Assembly (NCBI RefSeq): GCF_000620045.1
Contig: NZ_JHVH01000002.1
Location: forward strand, 307,016-371,015
From: Halomonas halodenitrificans DSM 735
GTDB lineage: Bacteria > Pseudomonadota > Gammaproteobacteria > Pseudomonadales > Halomonadaceae
Reading direction: 5' to 3'
Length of the DNA stretch: 64,000 bases
Below the pieces are notes generated by a model. The model made no database searches, had not been told where the DNA came from, and worked only from the letters and a program-made list of their open reading frames with translations. A program made the position numbers and the translations under genes. Below are positions 56,011 through 64,000 of this stretch, one piece after another; position 1 is the stretch's first letter, and each line of letters starts with the position of its first letter.

Positions 56011-57925
56011 GGGGCAGGCTCTCATGATCGGGGCAAGGTGGGGCGGGGGTGAGGTGTTCCTTGGGCAGATGAATGGTGAAGCGGGCGCCGCCGGCGGGAA
56101 GGTTCTCGGCACCGAGGCGGCCGCCCAGGTCATCGATGATACGCGACGAGATGGAGAGCCCAAGCCCCAGGCCGTTGCCCGGAGACTTGCTGGTGAAGAA
56201 GGGCTCGAAGATCCGCGTCAGCTGCTCCGGGGGGATGCCGGGCCCGTTGTCCTCGACCATCAGCCACATCCAGGCATCGTCCGCCTCTATCCGAAGCGTC
56301 AGCTGCTGGGCGTCACGCCCGGTCATGGCCTGGAGGGCATTGCCGATCAAATTGACCAGCACCTGCTCCAGGCGCACCGGGTCGGCGTTCACCCATGCCG
56401 GCGACGCGGGGAAGCGCCGCTCCACCCGGACGCCGGCTTCCTGTAGCCGCGTCTGGAAGAGGCGCAGGGCATACTCGAAGCAGTCGGTGACCGATACCGC
56501 GCTACGCCGCTCGTCGCCCTTGCGCGAGAACTGGCGCAGCTGGGCGCTGATCTCGGCCATGCGACCGGTTAACTCGACGATTTCGGACAGGTTGCGATCG
56601 ACGCTCTCTCGCCGCTCGCGCGCGAGGAAGGCGCGGGCGTTCTCGGCGTAGGCGCGGATGGCGGCCAGCGGTTGATTGAGCTCGTGGTTGATGCCGGCTG
56701 CCAACTGGCCGAGCACGGCCAGCTTGGCGGCCTGGACCAGTTCATCGCGGGTGCGGCGCAGGTCCGCTTCGGCGCGCTTGCGCTCCTCGACCTCGCCGGA
56801 GAGGCGGCGGTTGGTCGCGACCAGGTCGCGGGTGCGGCTGGCCACGTTGCGTTCCAGCTCGTCTCGGGCGCGGGCCAGGGTGCGGCGTTCGCGTTCGGCG
56901 AACAGTTCGCGCTCACGGCGCAGCCGCAGGCGCTGCCAGCCGAAGCCGCCGCCCAGCAGCACGATGCCGTAGAGCCCGCCGCCGAGCAGGGCGGAAACCC
57001 ACTGTGCCTGGACCACCGAGTCCAGCGGCTTGAGAATCAGCATCTTCCAGCCGAGCTCGGGCAGCGCTCGCTCCAGACCGAGGAAGTGCTCGCCGCTCAG
57101 AGGTCCCGCACTGAAGCCGACCAGATGAGTGCGCTCGCCCATCGGCTCGAGGATCTCGAGGCCGGAGTGGTCGAGGGGTTCGTCGGCGTAGCGGCGGGTT
57201 GCCAGCAGTGCCTTTCTCTCGTCTGCGGAGAGCGGTGCCAGAGAGGCCATGCGCAGCTCGGGTCGACTGGCCATGAAGATGACGTTGTCGGCGTCGGCGA
57301 CCAGCAGCTCGGCCTCCTGGTCGGCCCAGCTCGCCTCTATGGCGTCGAGCAGCACCTTAACCACCATGACGCCGTCCGGGGTGGCATCGGGAGATGTGTT
57401 GTCCAGCCAGACCGGAGCGGAAAAGTAGTAGCCACGCTCCAGTGACTGGACGCCGAGGCCGTAGAAGCGCCCTGGCCGGCCGGCGATGGCGTCACGGTAG
57501 TAGCTGCGGAAGGCGTAGTTCTGGCCGATAAAGGTGTTGGGGCGGTGCCAGTTGCTGGCCGCCAGGGTGTTGGCGTGGCGATCGAGCAGGTAAATGTCGG
57601 ATACCCCGGTGGCCGCCCGGAAGTGGTCGAGCAGGTGGTTCAGCGGCATGGAGTCCTGATTATCCGGGAAGGAAAGAAAGCGGCGTACCGCCTCCCGGGA
57701 GGCCAGCAGCCGGGGCAGATAGTCGTGGCGAGAGAGGTGCCCGGTCAGCCCAGCGGCCGAGAGGCGCAGCTCGTTATCGGCATCCTGGCGGAGCTCCTGA
57801 AGCGCCTGCTGACGCGCCACCTCGGCGGCCTGCCAAGTCACCAGGGCGAGACCCAGGGGGGCGAGCAACCACAGCCATCGCCGCCATCGCCGGGATTCCT
57901 GCGATGCGTGTTTCATCGCCGTCAT
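56003..57925 (-). CDS. dctB: Sensor histidine kinase, DctB-like
   Basis: This 640-residue kinase has an N-terminal membrane span (about residues 17-33) and a periplasmic double-Cache sensor (about 40-300). The sensor contains SDIYLLDRHANTLAASNW, NYAFRSYYRDAIAGRPGRFYG and GYYFSAPVW, the DctB ligand-domain pattern. A second membrane span (about 315-335), a coiled coil, the H-box QLAAGINHELNQPLAAIRAY and ATPase boxes DNGPGIPP and GLGLGLSISSRI follow. It likely senses a C4-dicarboxylate or lactate-like acid. Its ATG overlaps the lldR stop codon (ATGA). Confidence 0.92.
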   Translation of the reverse strand: MTAMKHASQESRRWRRWLWLLAPLGLALVTWQAAEVARQQALQELRQDADNELRLSAAGLTGHLSRHDYLPRLLASREAVRRFLSFPDNQDSMPLNHLLDHFRAATGVSDIYLLDRHANTLAASNWHRPNTFIGQNYAFRSYYRDAIAGRPGRFYGLGVQSLERGYYFSAPVWLDNTSPDATPDGVMVVKVLLDAIEASWADQEAELLVADADNVIFMASRPELRMASLAPLSADERKALLATRRYADEPLDHSGLEILEPMGERTHLVGFSAGPLSGEHFLGLERALPELGWKMLILKPLDSVVQAQWVSALLGGGLYGIVLLGGGFGWQRLRLRRERELFAERERRTLARARDELERNVASRTRDLVATNRRLSGEVEERKRAEADLRRTRDELVQAAKLAVLGQLAAGINHELNQPLAAIRAYAENARAFLARERRESVDRNLSEIVELTGRMAEISAQLRQFSRKGDERRSAVSVTDCFEYALRLFQTRLQEAGVRVERRFPASPAWVNADPVRLEQVLVNLIGNALQAMTGRDAQQLTLRIEADDAWMWLMVEDNGPGIPPEQLTRIFEPFFTSKSPGNGLGLGLSISSRIIDDLGGRLGAENLPAGGARFTIHLPKEHLTPAPPCPDHESLPHA

Positions 57926-58707
57926 GAAGTCCCTTCATGGCGTGGCGAGGGTATGGCCTGGGCGCGACGCAGGGCGCGTTGCGCTCGGGTCTCGGCCCGC
58001 TCGGCCTCGAGTAGCCCCTCTTCGACGAATACCAGGTGCTCGTGAGCGCGGGCCCTGGCGTCTTCGGCGCGTCCCTCGAGGATGGCATCGAGCAGGGCGC
58101 GGTGCTGAGCCATCAGCCGGGGACGAGCCCCGGGCTTCTCGAACAGGTGAACGAGATTATCCACGATGCTGCGTTCCAGCAGATGAAAGATGCCGCGAAT
58201 GGTGTGCAGCAGCAATACATTGTGTGCGGCCTCGGCGATGGCCAGATGGAAGGCGGCGTCGGCCTTGGCCTCCTCCGCGGGAGCATGCCTATGGAAGCAG
58301 GCCTCGAGTTCCTCGAAGCGGCGGATCAACAGCGCCTTGTCGGTGGGTGTCGAGCGCAGTGCGGCGTAGTAAGCGGAGATTCCCTCCATGGCATCCCGGA
58401 ACTCCAGCAGATCCAGATGAAATTCACCGTGGCGCGACAGCATCTCCAGCAACGGGTCGCTATAGCCGCTATTGAGCTCTTCGCTGACGAAGGTGCCCCC
58501 GCCCTGGCGGCTGATAAGCAGGCCGCGGGCGGAGAGCTTCTGGATGGCCTCGCGTAGCGAAGGGCGCGATACGCTGAAGCGTTCGGCCAGTTCGCGCTCG
58601 GGTGGCAGCTTCTGGCCGGGCTGGAGGCTGCCTTCGAGAATCATCGCTTCGAGGCGTTCGGTAATCACATCTGCCAGTCGTGGCTGGCGCAGGGGCGGAT
58701 AGGCCAT
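57922..58707 (-). CDS. lldR: GntR/FadR-family regulator LldR (PdhR/LldR group)
   Basis: This 261-residue repressor has an N-terminal winged helix (LADVITERLEAMILEG to GGGTFV, residues about 10-75) with the recognition helix SRPSLREAIQKL, then an FCD ligand domain with FRDAMEGISAYYAALR, AFHLAIAEAAHN and the second histidine in QHRALLDAI. The Asp and His residues in these segments make the metal/carboxylate pocket of the FCD domain. The divergent lutABC genes and the TTGGT-N3-ACCAA operators in between indicate lactate control. The downstream dctB start overlaps its stop. Confidence 0.9.
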   Translation of the reverse strand: MAYPPLRQPRLADVITERLEAMILEGSLQPGQKLPPERELAERFSVSRPSLREAIQKLSARGLLISRQGGGTFVSEELNSGYSDPLLEMLSRHGEFHLDLLEFRDAMEGISAYYAALRSTPTDKALLIRRFEELEACFHRHAPAEEAKADAAFHLAIAEAAHNVLLLHTIRGIFHLLERSIVDNLVHLFEKPGARPRLMAQHRALLDAILEGRAEDARARAHEHLVFVEEGLLEAERAETRAQRALRRAQAIPSPRHEGTS

Positions 58708-58763
58708 CGCGAGGCTCCGGCGGTCGTCGAGAAATTCAAAAAGGGCATGGCGGTATCTTACGT

Positions 58764-58790
58764 CAGGATATTGGTAATACCAATATCCTG
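58764..58790. promoter_or_regulatory. LldR operator 1 (perfect palindrome)
   Basis: A 27-bp perfect palindrome centred on TTGGTAATACCAA matches the LldR/PdhR/FadR consensus TTGGT-N3-ACCAA. It lies 57 bases upstream of the lldR start, where it could autoregulate lldR-dctBD. Confidence 0.85.
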
Positions 58791-58905
58791 TTTGGGCATG
58801 TTCGATACCAAAAAGATAATCGTGTTATTTCAAAAGCTTGACGTCGTCAAACAAGGTATAGACCAAAGTTCAGTGCCTTGGAGCAGAAAAAACACCGTAT
58901 CTCGT

Positions 58906-58934
58906 TTGACACTATGGCGTGAGCCTTCTTAAGG
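58906..58934 (+). promoter_or_regulatory. Candidate sigma-70 promoter of lutABC
   Basis: TTGACA at 58906-58911 is followed 17 bases later by TTAAGG at 58929-58934, a weak -10. LldR operator 2 would cover roughly +12 to +30. Confidence 0.4.
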
Positions 58935-58953
58935 TTCGTCAGTTCGCTTTGAT

Positions 58954-58972
58954 AAATTGGTTTTACCATTTA
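58954..58972. promoter_or_regulatory. LldR operator 2 (imperfect)
   Basis: AAATTGGTTTTACCATTTA keeps TTGGT-N3-ACCA, with one mismatch in the right half. It is 186 bases from operator 1 (centre to centre), a spacing that would allow looping as in E. coli lldPRD. Confidence 0.65.
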
Positions 58973-59012
58973 ACCAGAATGCCTGCGCAGCCAGCCGTTG
59001 AAGGAGTCGTCG

Positions 59013-59768
59013 ATGACCGCAGTCAAGCTCTATCCGCCGAGGCCGGACAAGGTCTATCTTTTCGGCACCTGTCTGATCGACCTTCTCTATCCCGAGGCCG
59101 GAATGGACGCCCTTCGCCTGCTGGAGCGTGAAGGCATCGAGGTGCTGTACCCCCAGGATCAGACCTGCTGTGGCCAGCCGGCCTATACCTCCGGCTACCA
59201 GCGGGAGGCACGCGCCGTGGCGGCGGCTCAGCTCGACCTCTTCCCCGAGCCTTGGCCGATCATCGTGCCCTCCGGTTCCTGTGGCGGCATGATGCGCAAG
59301 CATTATCCGGGGCTGTTTGCCGGTACCGACCTCGAGACCCAGGCCAATGACGTGGCCGGGCGCATCTTCGAGCTGACCGAGTTTCTGGTCCATGTCTGCC
59401 ACCTCGATCTCGAGGACCACGGCGAGCCCGAGCGGGTCGCCATGCACACCTCCTGCAGCGCCCGTCGTGAAATGGGGCTTGCCGAGACGGGGCCGGCGCT
59501 GCTGGCAGGGCTGGGCCAGGTAGAGTTGGTGGAGCAGGCGCGTGCCAGCGAGTGCTGCGGTTTCGGAGGCACCTTTGCCGTGCGCCATCCCGAGATCTCC
59601 GCCGCCATGGTGGAGGACAAGACTCAGGCCATCGAAGCCGCCGGGGCGCAGTGCTTCGTGACCTCTGACTGTGGCTGCATGATGAATATCGGTGGCCGCT
59701 TCGAGCAGCAGGGAAAGTCGATCAAGGGCGAGCATATCGCCAGCTACCTGTGGCGGAGGACCTCATGA
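59013..59768 (+). CDS. lutA: L-lactate utilization protein LutA/LldE (Fe-S subunit)
   Basis: This protein of 251 residues has two CCG domains, QTCCGQPAY (about residue 50) and SECCGFGGTF (about residue 180), which bind iron-sulfur clusters in the heterodisulfide reductase subunit B-like fold. It also has CGCMMNIGG near the C terminus. With LutB and LutC it oxidises L-lactate to pyruvate. The ATG at 59013 has AAGGAG six bases upstream. It overlaps lutB by ATGA. Confidence 0.95.
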   Translation: MTAVKLYPPRPDKVYLFGTCLIDLLYPEAGMDALRLLEREGIEVLYPQDQTCCGQPAYTSGYQREARAVAAAQLDLFPEPWPIIVPSGSCGGMMRKHYPGLFAGTDLETQANDVAGRIFELTEFLVHVCHLDLEDHGEPERVAMHTSCSARREMGLAETGPALLAGLGQVELVEQARASECCGFGGTFAVRHPEISAAMVEDKTQAIEAAGAQCFVTSDCGCMMNIGGRFEQQGKSIKGEHIASYLWRRTS

Positions 59769-61219
59769 GCGAACAGGCACCCGGTGTTCATACCTACCAT
59801 CCGCGTGAGTTTCATCGTCAGGCACACGAGGCCCTGGATAATCCGCAGATTCGTGCCAACTTTCGCAAGGCGATGGATGGGCTGATGGCCAAGCGGTGCG
59901 ACAGCTTCGATGACTGGGATCTGGAGGCCCTGCGTGAGCTGGGTGCCAATATTCGCCTGCGTGCACTTGCCAGGCTCCCCGACCTGCTGGAGCAGCTGGA
60001 GGCCAACTGCGAGGCCAACGGCGTTCGTGTGCACTGGGCGGAGGATGGTGATGAGGCTTGCCGAATTGTCCGCGAGATCTGCGAGAGTCATGGCGCGACC
60101 TCGGTGATCAAGGGCAAGTCGATGGTCACCGAGGAAATGCACCTCAATGACCACCTGGAAGAGGCGGGCATCGAGGCGTTGGAGTCGGATCTCGGCGAAT
60201 ACCTGGTGCAGCTCAACCAGCAGACTCCCTCGCATATCATCATGCCGGCGATCCATCTCAATACCGATGAGATCTCCCGGATCATGCACGACAAGACCGG
60301 AATCGAGCGTACCCGGGATGTCGACGCCATGACGGCGGCGGCACGGCAGCAGCTGCGTGAACGCTTCATGGCGGCGGGGGTGGGGGTCTCGGGAGTCAAT
60401 TTTGCGGTCGCCGAGACCGGCACCCTCTGCCTGGTGGAAAACGAAGGCAACGGCCGCATGACCACCACGGTGCCGCCGGTGCATGTGGCGGTGACGGGCA
60501 TCGAGAAAGTGGTCGAGCATCTGCGCGATGTTCCGCCTCTCTATTCATTGCTGACCCGCTCGGCCACCGGCCAACATGTCACCACCTACTTCAACATGAT
60601 CGGCTCGCCCCGCAAGGAGGGTGAGCGTGATGGGCCGAAGGAGGTGCACCTGGTGTTGGTGGACGGCGGGCGCTCCGATATCTATCAGGACGACGAACTG
60701 CTGGATACCTTGCGCTGCATTCGCTGCGGCGCGTGCATGAATCACTGCCCCGTCTATACGCGTGTGGGCGGTCATACCTATGGCACGACCTATCCCGGCC
60801 CTATCGGCAGTATCCTCTCGCCGCATTTGATGGGGCTGGAGGAGACCCGGGACCTGCCCACCGCCTCGAGCCTTTGCGGCGCTTGCGGGGAGGTCTGTCC
60901 GGTGAAGATTCCGATTCCCGACCTGCTGGTACGCTTGCGCCAAGAGTCGGTCGGCGAGGGGCGGGGCAATGTAGCCGGCGCCGGGGTCAAGCGAAGCCGC
61001 AAGGAGCTTGCCGCCTGGAAGGGATTTCAGTGGTTGGCCACACACCCTTCCGCCTGGCGTGCCGGCACCTCGATGGCTGGCAAGCTGAGAGGGCTGACCC
61101 CCGCGAAACTGGGGGCCTGGACCCGGCACCGCACGGCTCCCAAGCCGGCGAGTACCACCCTGCATGCGCTGGTCAAGCAACACCAGGCGGCCAGGACCGA
61201 CAAGGAGGAGTGCCGATGA
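59765..61219 (+). CDS. lutB: L-lactate utilization protein LutB/LldF (Fe-S oxidoreductase)
   Basis: This 484-residue protein has a LutB N domain with HEALDNPQIRANFRKAMDGL and KGKSMVTEEMHLN, and AETGTLCLVENEGN in the core. Two 4Fe-4S motifs follow: CIRCGACMNHCPVY (about residues 317-330) and CGACGEVCPVKI (about 373-384). It is the central electron-transfer subunit. The ATG at 59765 overlaps the lutA stop, with GGAGG five bases upstream. The last 80 residues are basic and less conserved. Confidence 0.95.
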   Translation: MSEQAPGVHTYHPREFHRQAHEALDNPQIRANFRKAMDGLMAKRCDSFDDWDLEALRELGANIRLRALARLPDLLEQLEANCEANGVRVHWAEDGDEACRIVREICESHGATSVIKGKSMVTEEMHLNDHLEEAGIEALESDLGEYLVQLNQQTPSHIIMPAIHLNTDEISRIMHDKTGIERTRDVDAMTAAARQQLRERFMAAGVGVSGVNFAVAETGTLCLVENEGNGRMTTTVPPVHVAVTGIEKVVEHLRDVPPLYSLLTRSATGQHVTTYFNMIGSPRKEGERDGPKEVHLVLVDGGRSDIYQDDELLDTLRCIRCGACMNHCPVYTRVGGHTYGTTYPGPIGSILSPHLMGLEETRDLPTASSLCGACGEVCPVKIPIPDLLVRLRQESVGEGRGNVAGAGVKRSRKELAAWKGFQWLATHPSAWRAGTSMAGKLRGLTPAKLGAWTRHRTAPKPASTTLHALVKQHQAARTDKEECR

Positions 61220-61908
61220 GTGCTCGTGAGACGATTCTCAAGCGGCTGCGGGAGCGGGCCGATGGGGCGCTCAGCGCCCCCGAAAGCGACTTCTCCGTGA
61301 TGACCGGTCGTGGCTGGAGTCCGCAAGAGCGGCTGGCCCGGTTCGAGCATTGGATCGGTTCGGTGCATGGCGAGGTGATCCATGTGGCCGAGGACGACTG
61401 GACGGGAGCGCTGACGACGCTGCTCGTCGACAAGGGGGTTCGCCGACTGGCGCTGGGTAAGCGGCATCCCGTCGCCGCCGAGGCGCGCCTTGCCCTGGCC
61501 GACGCGGGAGTCGCACTGGTCGATGTCGACCGCGATATCGAACAGTGGCAGCGAGAGCAGTTCGAGAATGTCGATGCCGGGCTGACATCGACGCGTGGCG
61601 CGATCGCCGAGACGGGAAGCCTGTGGCTGTGGCCGACGCCGGATGAGCCCAGGCTGATGAGCCTGGTGCCGCCGCTGCATATTGCCGTGCTGGATGCGGC
61701 CACGCTCGAAGACACCTTCTTCGATGTGATGGAGCGCCACGAATGGGCCGACGGCATGCCCACCAATGCCCTGCTGATCTCCGGACCCAGCAAGACGGCG
61801 GATATCGAGCAGACGCTGGCCTACGGAGTGCATGGGCCCCGCGAACTGGTGGTGATCGTGCGCCACGCCACGGCGGCCGATAGTCACGACACGCGCCCTG
61901 AAGCGTAA
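61216..61908 (+). CDS. lutC: L-lactate utilization protein LutC/LldG
   Basis: This 230-residue protein starts MSARETILKRLRERADGA and ends its core with GAIAETGSLWLWPTPDEPR, SLVPPLHIAVL and LISGPSKTADIEQTL, then YGVHGPRELVVIV, which are LutC/YkgG motifs. It is the third subunit of the lactate oxidising complex. The ATG overlaps the lutB stop (ATGA) and has AAGGAGGAG upstream. No lactate permease gene is in the window. Confidence 0.93.
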   Translation: MSARETILKRLRERADGALSAPESDFSVMTGRGWSPQERLARFEHWIGSVHGEVIHVAEDDWTGALTTLLVDKGVRRLALGKRHPVAAEARLALADAGVALVDVDRDIEQWQREQFENVDAGLTSTRGAIAETGSLWLWPTPDEPRLMSLVPPLHIAVLDAATLEDTFFDVMERHEWADGMPTNALLISGPSKTADIEQTLAYGVHGPRELVVIVRHATAADSHDTRPEA

Positions 61909-61983
61909 TCCTGGAGCATTGTTTATACTCGACCGCCTGCGAGGAGTTTTCCTCGAGCCTTCCAATCTCAAAGGAGTGAGCGC

Positions 61984-63732
61984 GTGCCGAATAGACTATA
62001 TAGCCGCAAGGTGGCTGGACCTCGTCGCCGGGGAAGGGGCGTCGTTATGGTTGCAGGTCTGGTCCTGCTGGCAGGATACGGCGACCATCTGCTGGCGCAG
62101 GGGGGTGAGCGTTTTGTTCGAGCCCCCGAGGCGGTGGTGGGTGATGTGCTGAGTGGGGAGCTGACCTCGACCAGCCCGGTCAACTTCAATAACGGTGCCC
62201 GCAACTCCTCCCACTGGCTCTGTCCCGCTACGGCCGATGATGGCGTAACAACCTACATGCTGGATGCTCCCTTCGATGCCGTATTGTCGGCCTATGACGA
62301 CGAGGGGCGGTTTCTCGGTTCCGTGGCTAATGAGGAGGGTGCCCCGCTGTCGTTGCTCGTCGGGGCCGGTCGGGAGGACTGTTCGCTGGTCGTGGTCAAC
62401 GGAAGCAGCGCCAAGGCCTTTGGGCCGTATCGCCTGATGGCTCGTCCTTCTGCAGCAAGTGAGCCGCTATCGCTCGATGCGCCCCTGACCGGGCTGCTGG
62501 ATAAGGATGGCAAGGCGAGTCACTCTCTGAGCCTCGAGCAGGCCGGCCGGATCGAGCTGAATCTGATAAGTCGCGGTGGGTTATCTCTCGTCCTGCGTGG
62601 CGAGGGGCGTGAAGAGCGTGCCGATGCCTGTGTCGACGGTGAGCAACATCTTCAGGCATTTCTGGAGCCGGGGGATTATCGGGTCGAGCTGGCCTCGACC
62701 GCTGGTCGCGTGGTGCCTGGGTCCGACATGTGCGCAGGCAGCACCCTGGTGCTGGGTGAGGCCTATCAACTGGTAGCCAATGCCCAGGATCTGTCGACCG
62801 GGATGCGCAATGAAGGCCCGCTGAGAGGAGGGGACAGCATCACCGGCGTTCTCGAGAGCGGTGCCAGCAATCGCTATAGCCTGGAGCTCGATGAGCCGGC
62901 CAATATTTCCATCGCGCTGCGTTCGGGGCAGTTCGATACGGTGTTGAGCATTAGTGGCGCGGGGATGAACGTGAGCAATGATGATGGTGGCAACGGCACC
63001 GACTCATTGCTGGAGACAGTCCTGATGCCGGGCAGCTATCGCGTCGAAGTCGCCGGCTATGGTGCCGGTGAGGGTGACTATCACCTCGATGTTCGTCAGG
63101 CCGCCTTTGATGACGAGCTTGTCAATGAAGGCGAACTCGCCCTGGGTGACGCGCTGAGAGGCGTGCTGAGCGGCAGCGGGAGCAACCGCTATCGCCTGAG
63201 TCTCGAAGAAACCACCGACATCAGTGTGGCGGTTGATTCCTCCAACTTCGACGCGGTGCTTCGCCTGCATGGCAACGGTATCGATATCAGCGATGATGAC
63301 AGTGGCGGAGATCTCAATGCGTTGTTGTCGGCCGTGCTCGAACCCGGCGACTATACCCTGGAGGCTCAGAGCTACTCGGGTAATGGGGTCTATGACCTGG
63401 CGGTCATGGGTGAGGCCTTTGAGGGAGAGTTGCGCAATGACGGAGAGCTCCGTGTCGGCGAAGCAGTGATCGGCAGCATGCAGTCGGGTAGTCCGCTGCA
63501 CTACGAACTGGTGGTTGATGAGGCAGCGGTCGTTACCGTCGAGGCGACGTCACCCACGATCGACACGATGCTAGGCCTGAGCGGAAACGGGGTCGATGTG
63601 GAAAACGATGATGCAGACGGCCTGGACTACGGCTCACGTATCACGCAGCGGCTCGAGCCCGGCCGCTACGATGTCAGCGTCTCTGCCTGGGGGCAGGGAA
63701 GTGGCACGGTACGGCTCGAGACCCGACGCTAG
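61984..63732 (+). CDS. Secreted protein with tandem pre-peptidase C-terminal-like (PPC) repeats
   Basis: This 582-residue protein starts at a GTG with AAAGGAG seven bases upstream. It has a basic N terminus and hydrophobic segment (GVVMVAGLVLLAGYGDHLLAQ, likely signal peptide or anchor, about residues 19-39). After an N-terminal unit come four beta-sandwich units of about 90 residues, each with a glycine/serine turn, Y-x-L-x-L-x-E, D-x-V/M-L, and an acidic loop: NDDGG, SDDDSGG, NDDADG. The last residues of each unit (L-x-P-G-x-Y-x-V/L) repeat well. This resembles PPC domains, which bind polysaccharide or act as chaperone modules; the Asp-rich loops may bind Ca. No catalytic domain is seen. 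Confidence 0.72.
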   Translation: MPNRLYSRKVAGPRRRGRGVVMVAGLVLLAGYGDHLLAQGGERFVRAPEAVVGDVLSGELTSTSPVNFNNGARNSSHWLCPATADDGVTTYMLDAPFDAVLSAYDDEGRFLGSVANEEGAPLSLLVGAGREDCSLVVVNGSSAKAFGPYRLMARPSAASEPLSLDAPLTGLLDKDGKASHSLSLEQAGRIELNLISRGGLSLVLRGEGREERADACVDGEQHLQAFLEPGDYRVELASTAGRVVPGSDMCAGSTLVLGEAYQLVANAQDLSTGMRNEGPLRGGDSITGVLESGASNRYSLELDEPANISIALRSGQFDTVLSISGAGMNVSNDDGGNGTDSLLETVLMPGSYRVEVAGYGAGEGDYHLDVRQAAFDDELVNEGELALGDALRGVLSGSGSNRYRLSLEETTDISVAVDSSNFDAVLRLHGNGIDISDDDSGGDLNALLSAVLEPGDYTLEAQSYSGNGVYDLAVMGEAFEGELRNDGELRVGEAVIGSMQSGSPLHYELVVDEAAVVTVEATSPTIDTMLGLSGNGVDVENDDADGLDYGSRITQRLEPGRYDVSVSAWGQGSGTVRLETRR

Positions 63733-63785
63733 CGCCTTGGATTCGGCGGCCGGCCGTGGCCCTGAAACTTTTTTACGCCGAGGGC

Positions 63786-63814
63786 TTGCAGGCCCGAGGG
63801 GAAAGCCGTAAAGT
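63786..63814 (+). promoter_or_regulatory. Upstream promoter P1 of a gene beyond the window
   Basis: TTGCAG at 63786-63791 and TAAAGT at 63809-63814 are 17 bases apart, a good sigma-70 pair on the plus strand. It lies 130 bases upstream of P2. Confidence 0.55.
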
Positions 63815-63914
63815 ACGCATCCGCTGCCGGCAACGGGCAAACGTTGCAGGCGGTGAATGTGGCAGAAGTGACTGTTCTGCAATGGGTTTTTCGGAAGTCT
63901 TCGAAAATCACCGG

Positions 63915-63942
63915 TTGACAGTCGCGGCAGATTCGGTAGAAT
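63915..63942 (+). promoter_or_regulatory. Strong promoter P2 of rRNA-operon type
   Basis: TTGACA at 63915-63920 and TAGAAT at 63937-63942 are 16 bases apart, with a GC-rich discriminator (GTGCGCC) after the -10. This is typical of stringently controlled rRNA or tRNA promoters. Transcription would start near 63949 and leave the window. Confidence 0.75.
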
Positions 63943-64000
63943 GTGCGCCACTCGTGACGAGGCCTCATTGAGGCGTCAGGCGAACCTCTCGATGCTTCGG

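Larger units (their letters stand above)
58708..59012. other. Divergent control region between lldR and lutA
   Basis: This 305-base gap holds two LldR-type operators and a promoter candidate for lutA. A 61-codon plus-strand frame inside it looks random (AT-rich, no ribosome site), so I do not call it a gene. Confidence 0.6.

Noticed and set aside
58747..58932. 61-codon plus-strand frame between lldR and lutA
   Set aside because: It covers an operator and a promoter, has no ribosome site, and looks random.

Overview
The window looks like chromosome of a high-GC halophilic gammaproteobacterium, most likely Halomonas or a close relative in the Halomonadaceae. This is inferred from gene content, from enterobacterial/pseudomonad-like gene orders (glnA-ntrB-ntrC, epd-pgk-fba with tkt upstream, prlC-yheV, lldR/lutABC), from two NSS-type sodium symporters, and from TTT, TRAP-TAXI and Liv transporters. 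I see no phage, transposase, CRISPR array, tRNA or rRNA gene. No searches were run; family names come from motifs I can read.

Layout. 1-7.3 kb: the 5' end of a C45-type acyltransferase, a branched-chain amino-acid type ABC importer (binding protein on +, livGFHM on -, convergent and separated by a REP-like dyad) and an NSS symporter. 7.4-10.4 kb: two hypothetical proteins around typA/bipA. 10.4-15.7 kb: the nitrogen-regulation core, with glnA behind a sigma-54 promoter and a perfect NtrC box, a ZIP-type permease, and ntrB-ntrC with its own NtrC box. 15.8-21.1 kb: HMG-CoA lyase, a family III CoA-transferase and a tctCBA tripartite transporter, which I read as one carboxylate uptake and cleavage module. 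21.2-24.6 kb: a POT peptide transporter translationally coupled to Xaa-Pro aminopeptidase. 24.9-29.8 kb: dgt, a NERD-domain membrane protein, a sirtuin, yciH, a HAD phosphatase and a DUF4235-like protein. 29.9-32.1 kb: a DSD1-type PLP enzyme and a D-2-hydroxyacid dehydrogenase. 32.3-38.9 kb: central carbon genes tkt, lrgAB, epd, pgk, fba, all on the minus strand. 39.1-45.6 kb: methyl-cycle genes metK, ahcY and metF with ligB and an AEC permease between them. 45.8-49.1 kb: a TAXI-TRAP transporter. 49.3-54.7 kb: yheV with a partial upstream duplicate, prlC, a second NSS symporter, a gamma-carbonic-anhydrase-like protein and ydjM. 54.6-61.9 kb: dctD-dctB-lldR on minus, divergent from lutABC (L-lactate oxidation), with two LldR-type operators in between. 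62.0-63.7 kb: a secreted repeat protein. The last 250 bases carry two strong promoters of rRNA-operon type that point out of the window.

The clearest regulatory logic is NtrB/NtrC acting on glnA and on ntrBC itself, and LldR sitting between its own operon and lutABC. The most promising less-described items are the HMG-lyase/CoA-transferase/TTT module with its flanking 23-bp repeats, the fused lldR-dctB-dctD regulatory operon, the partial duplication of yheV, and a LexA-like box at ydjM.
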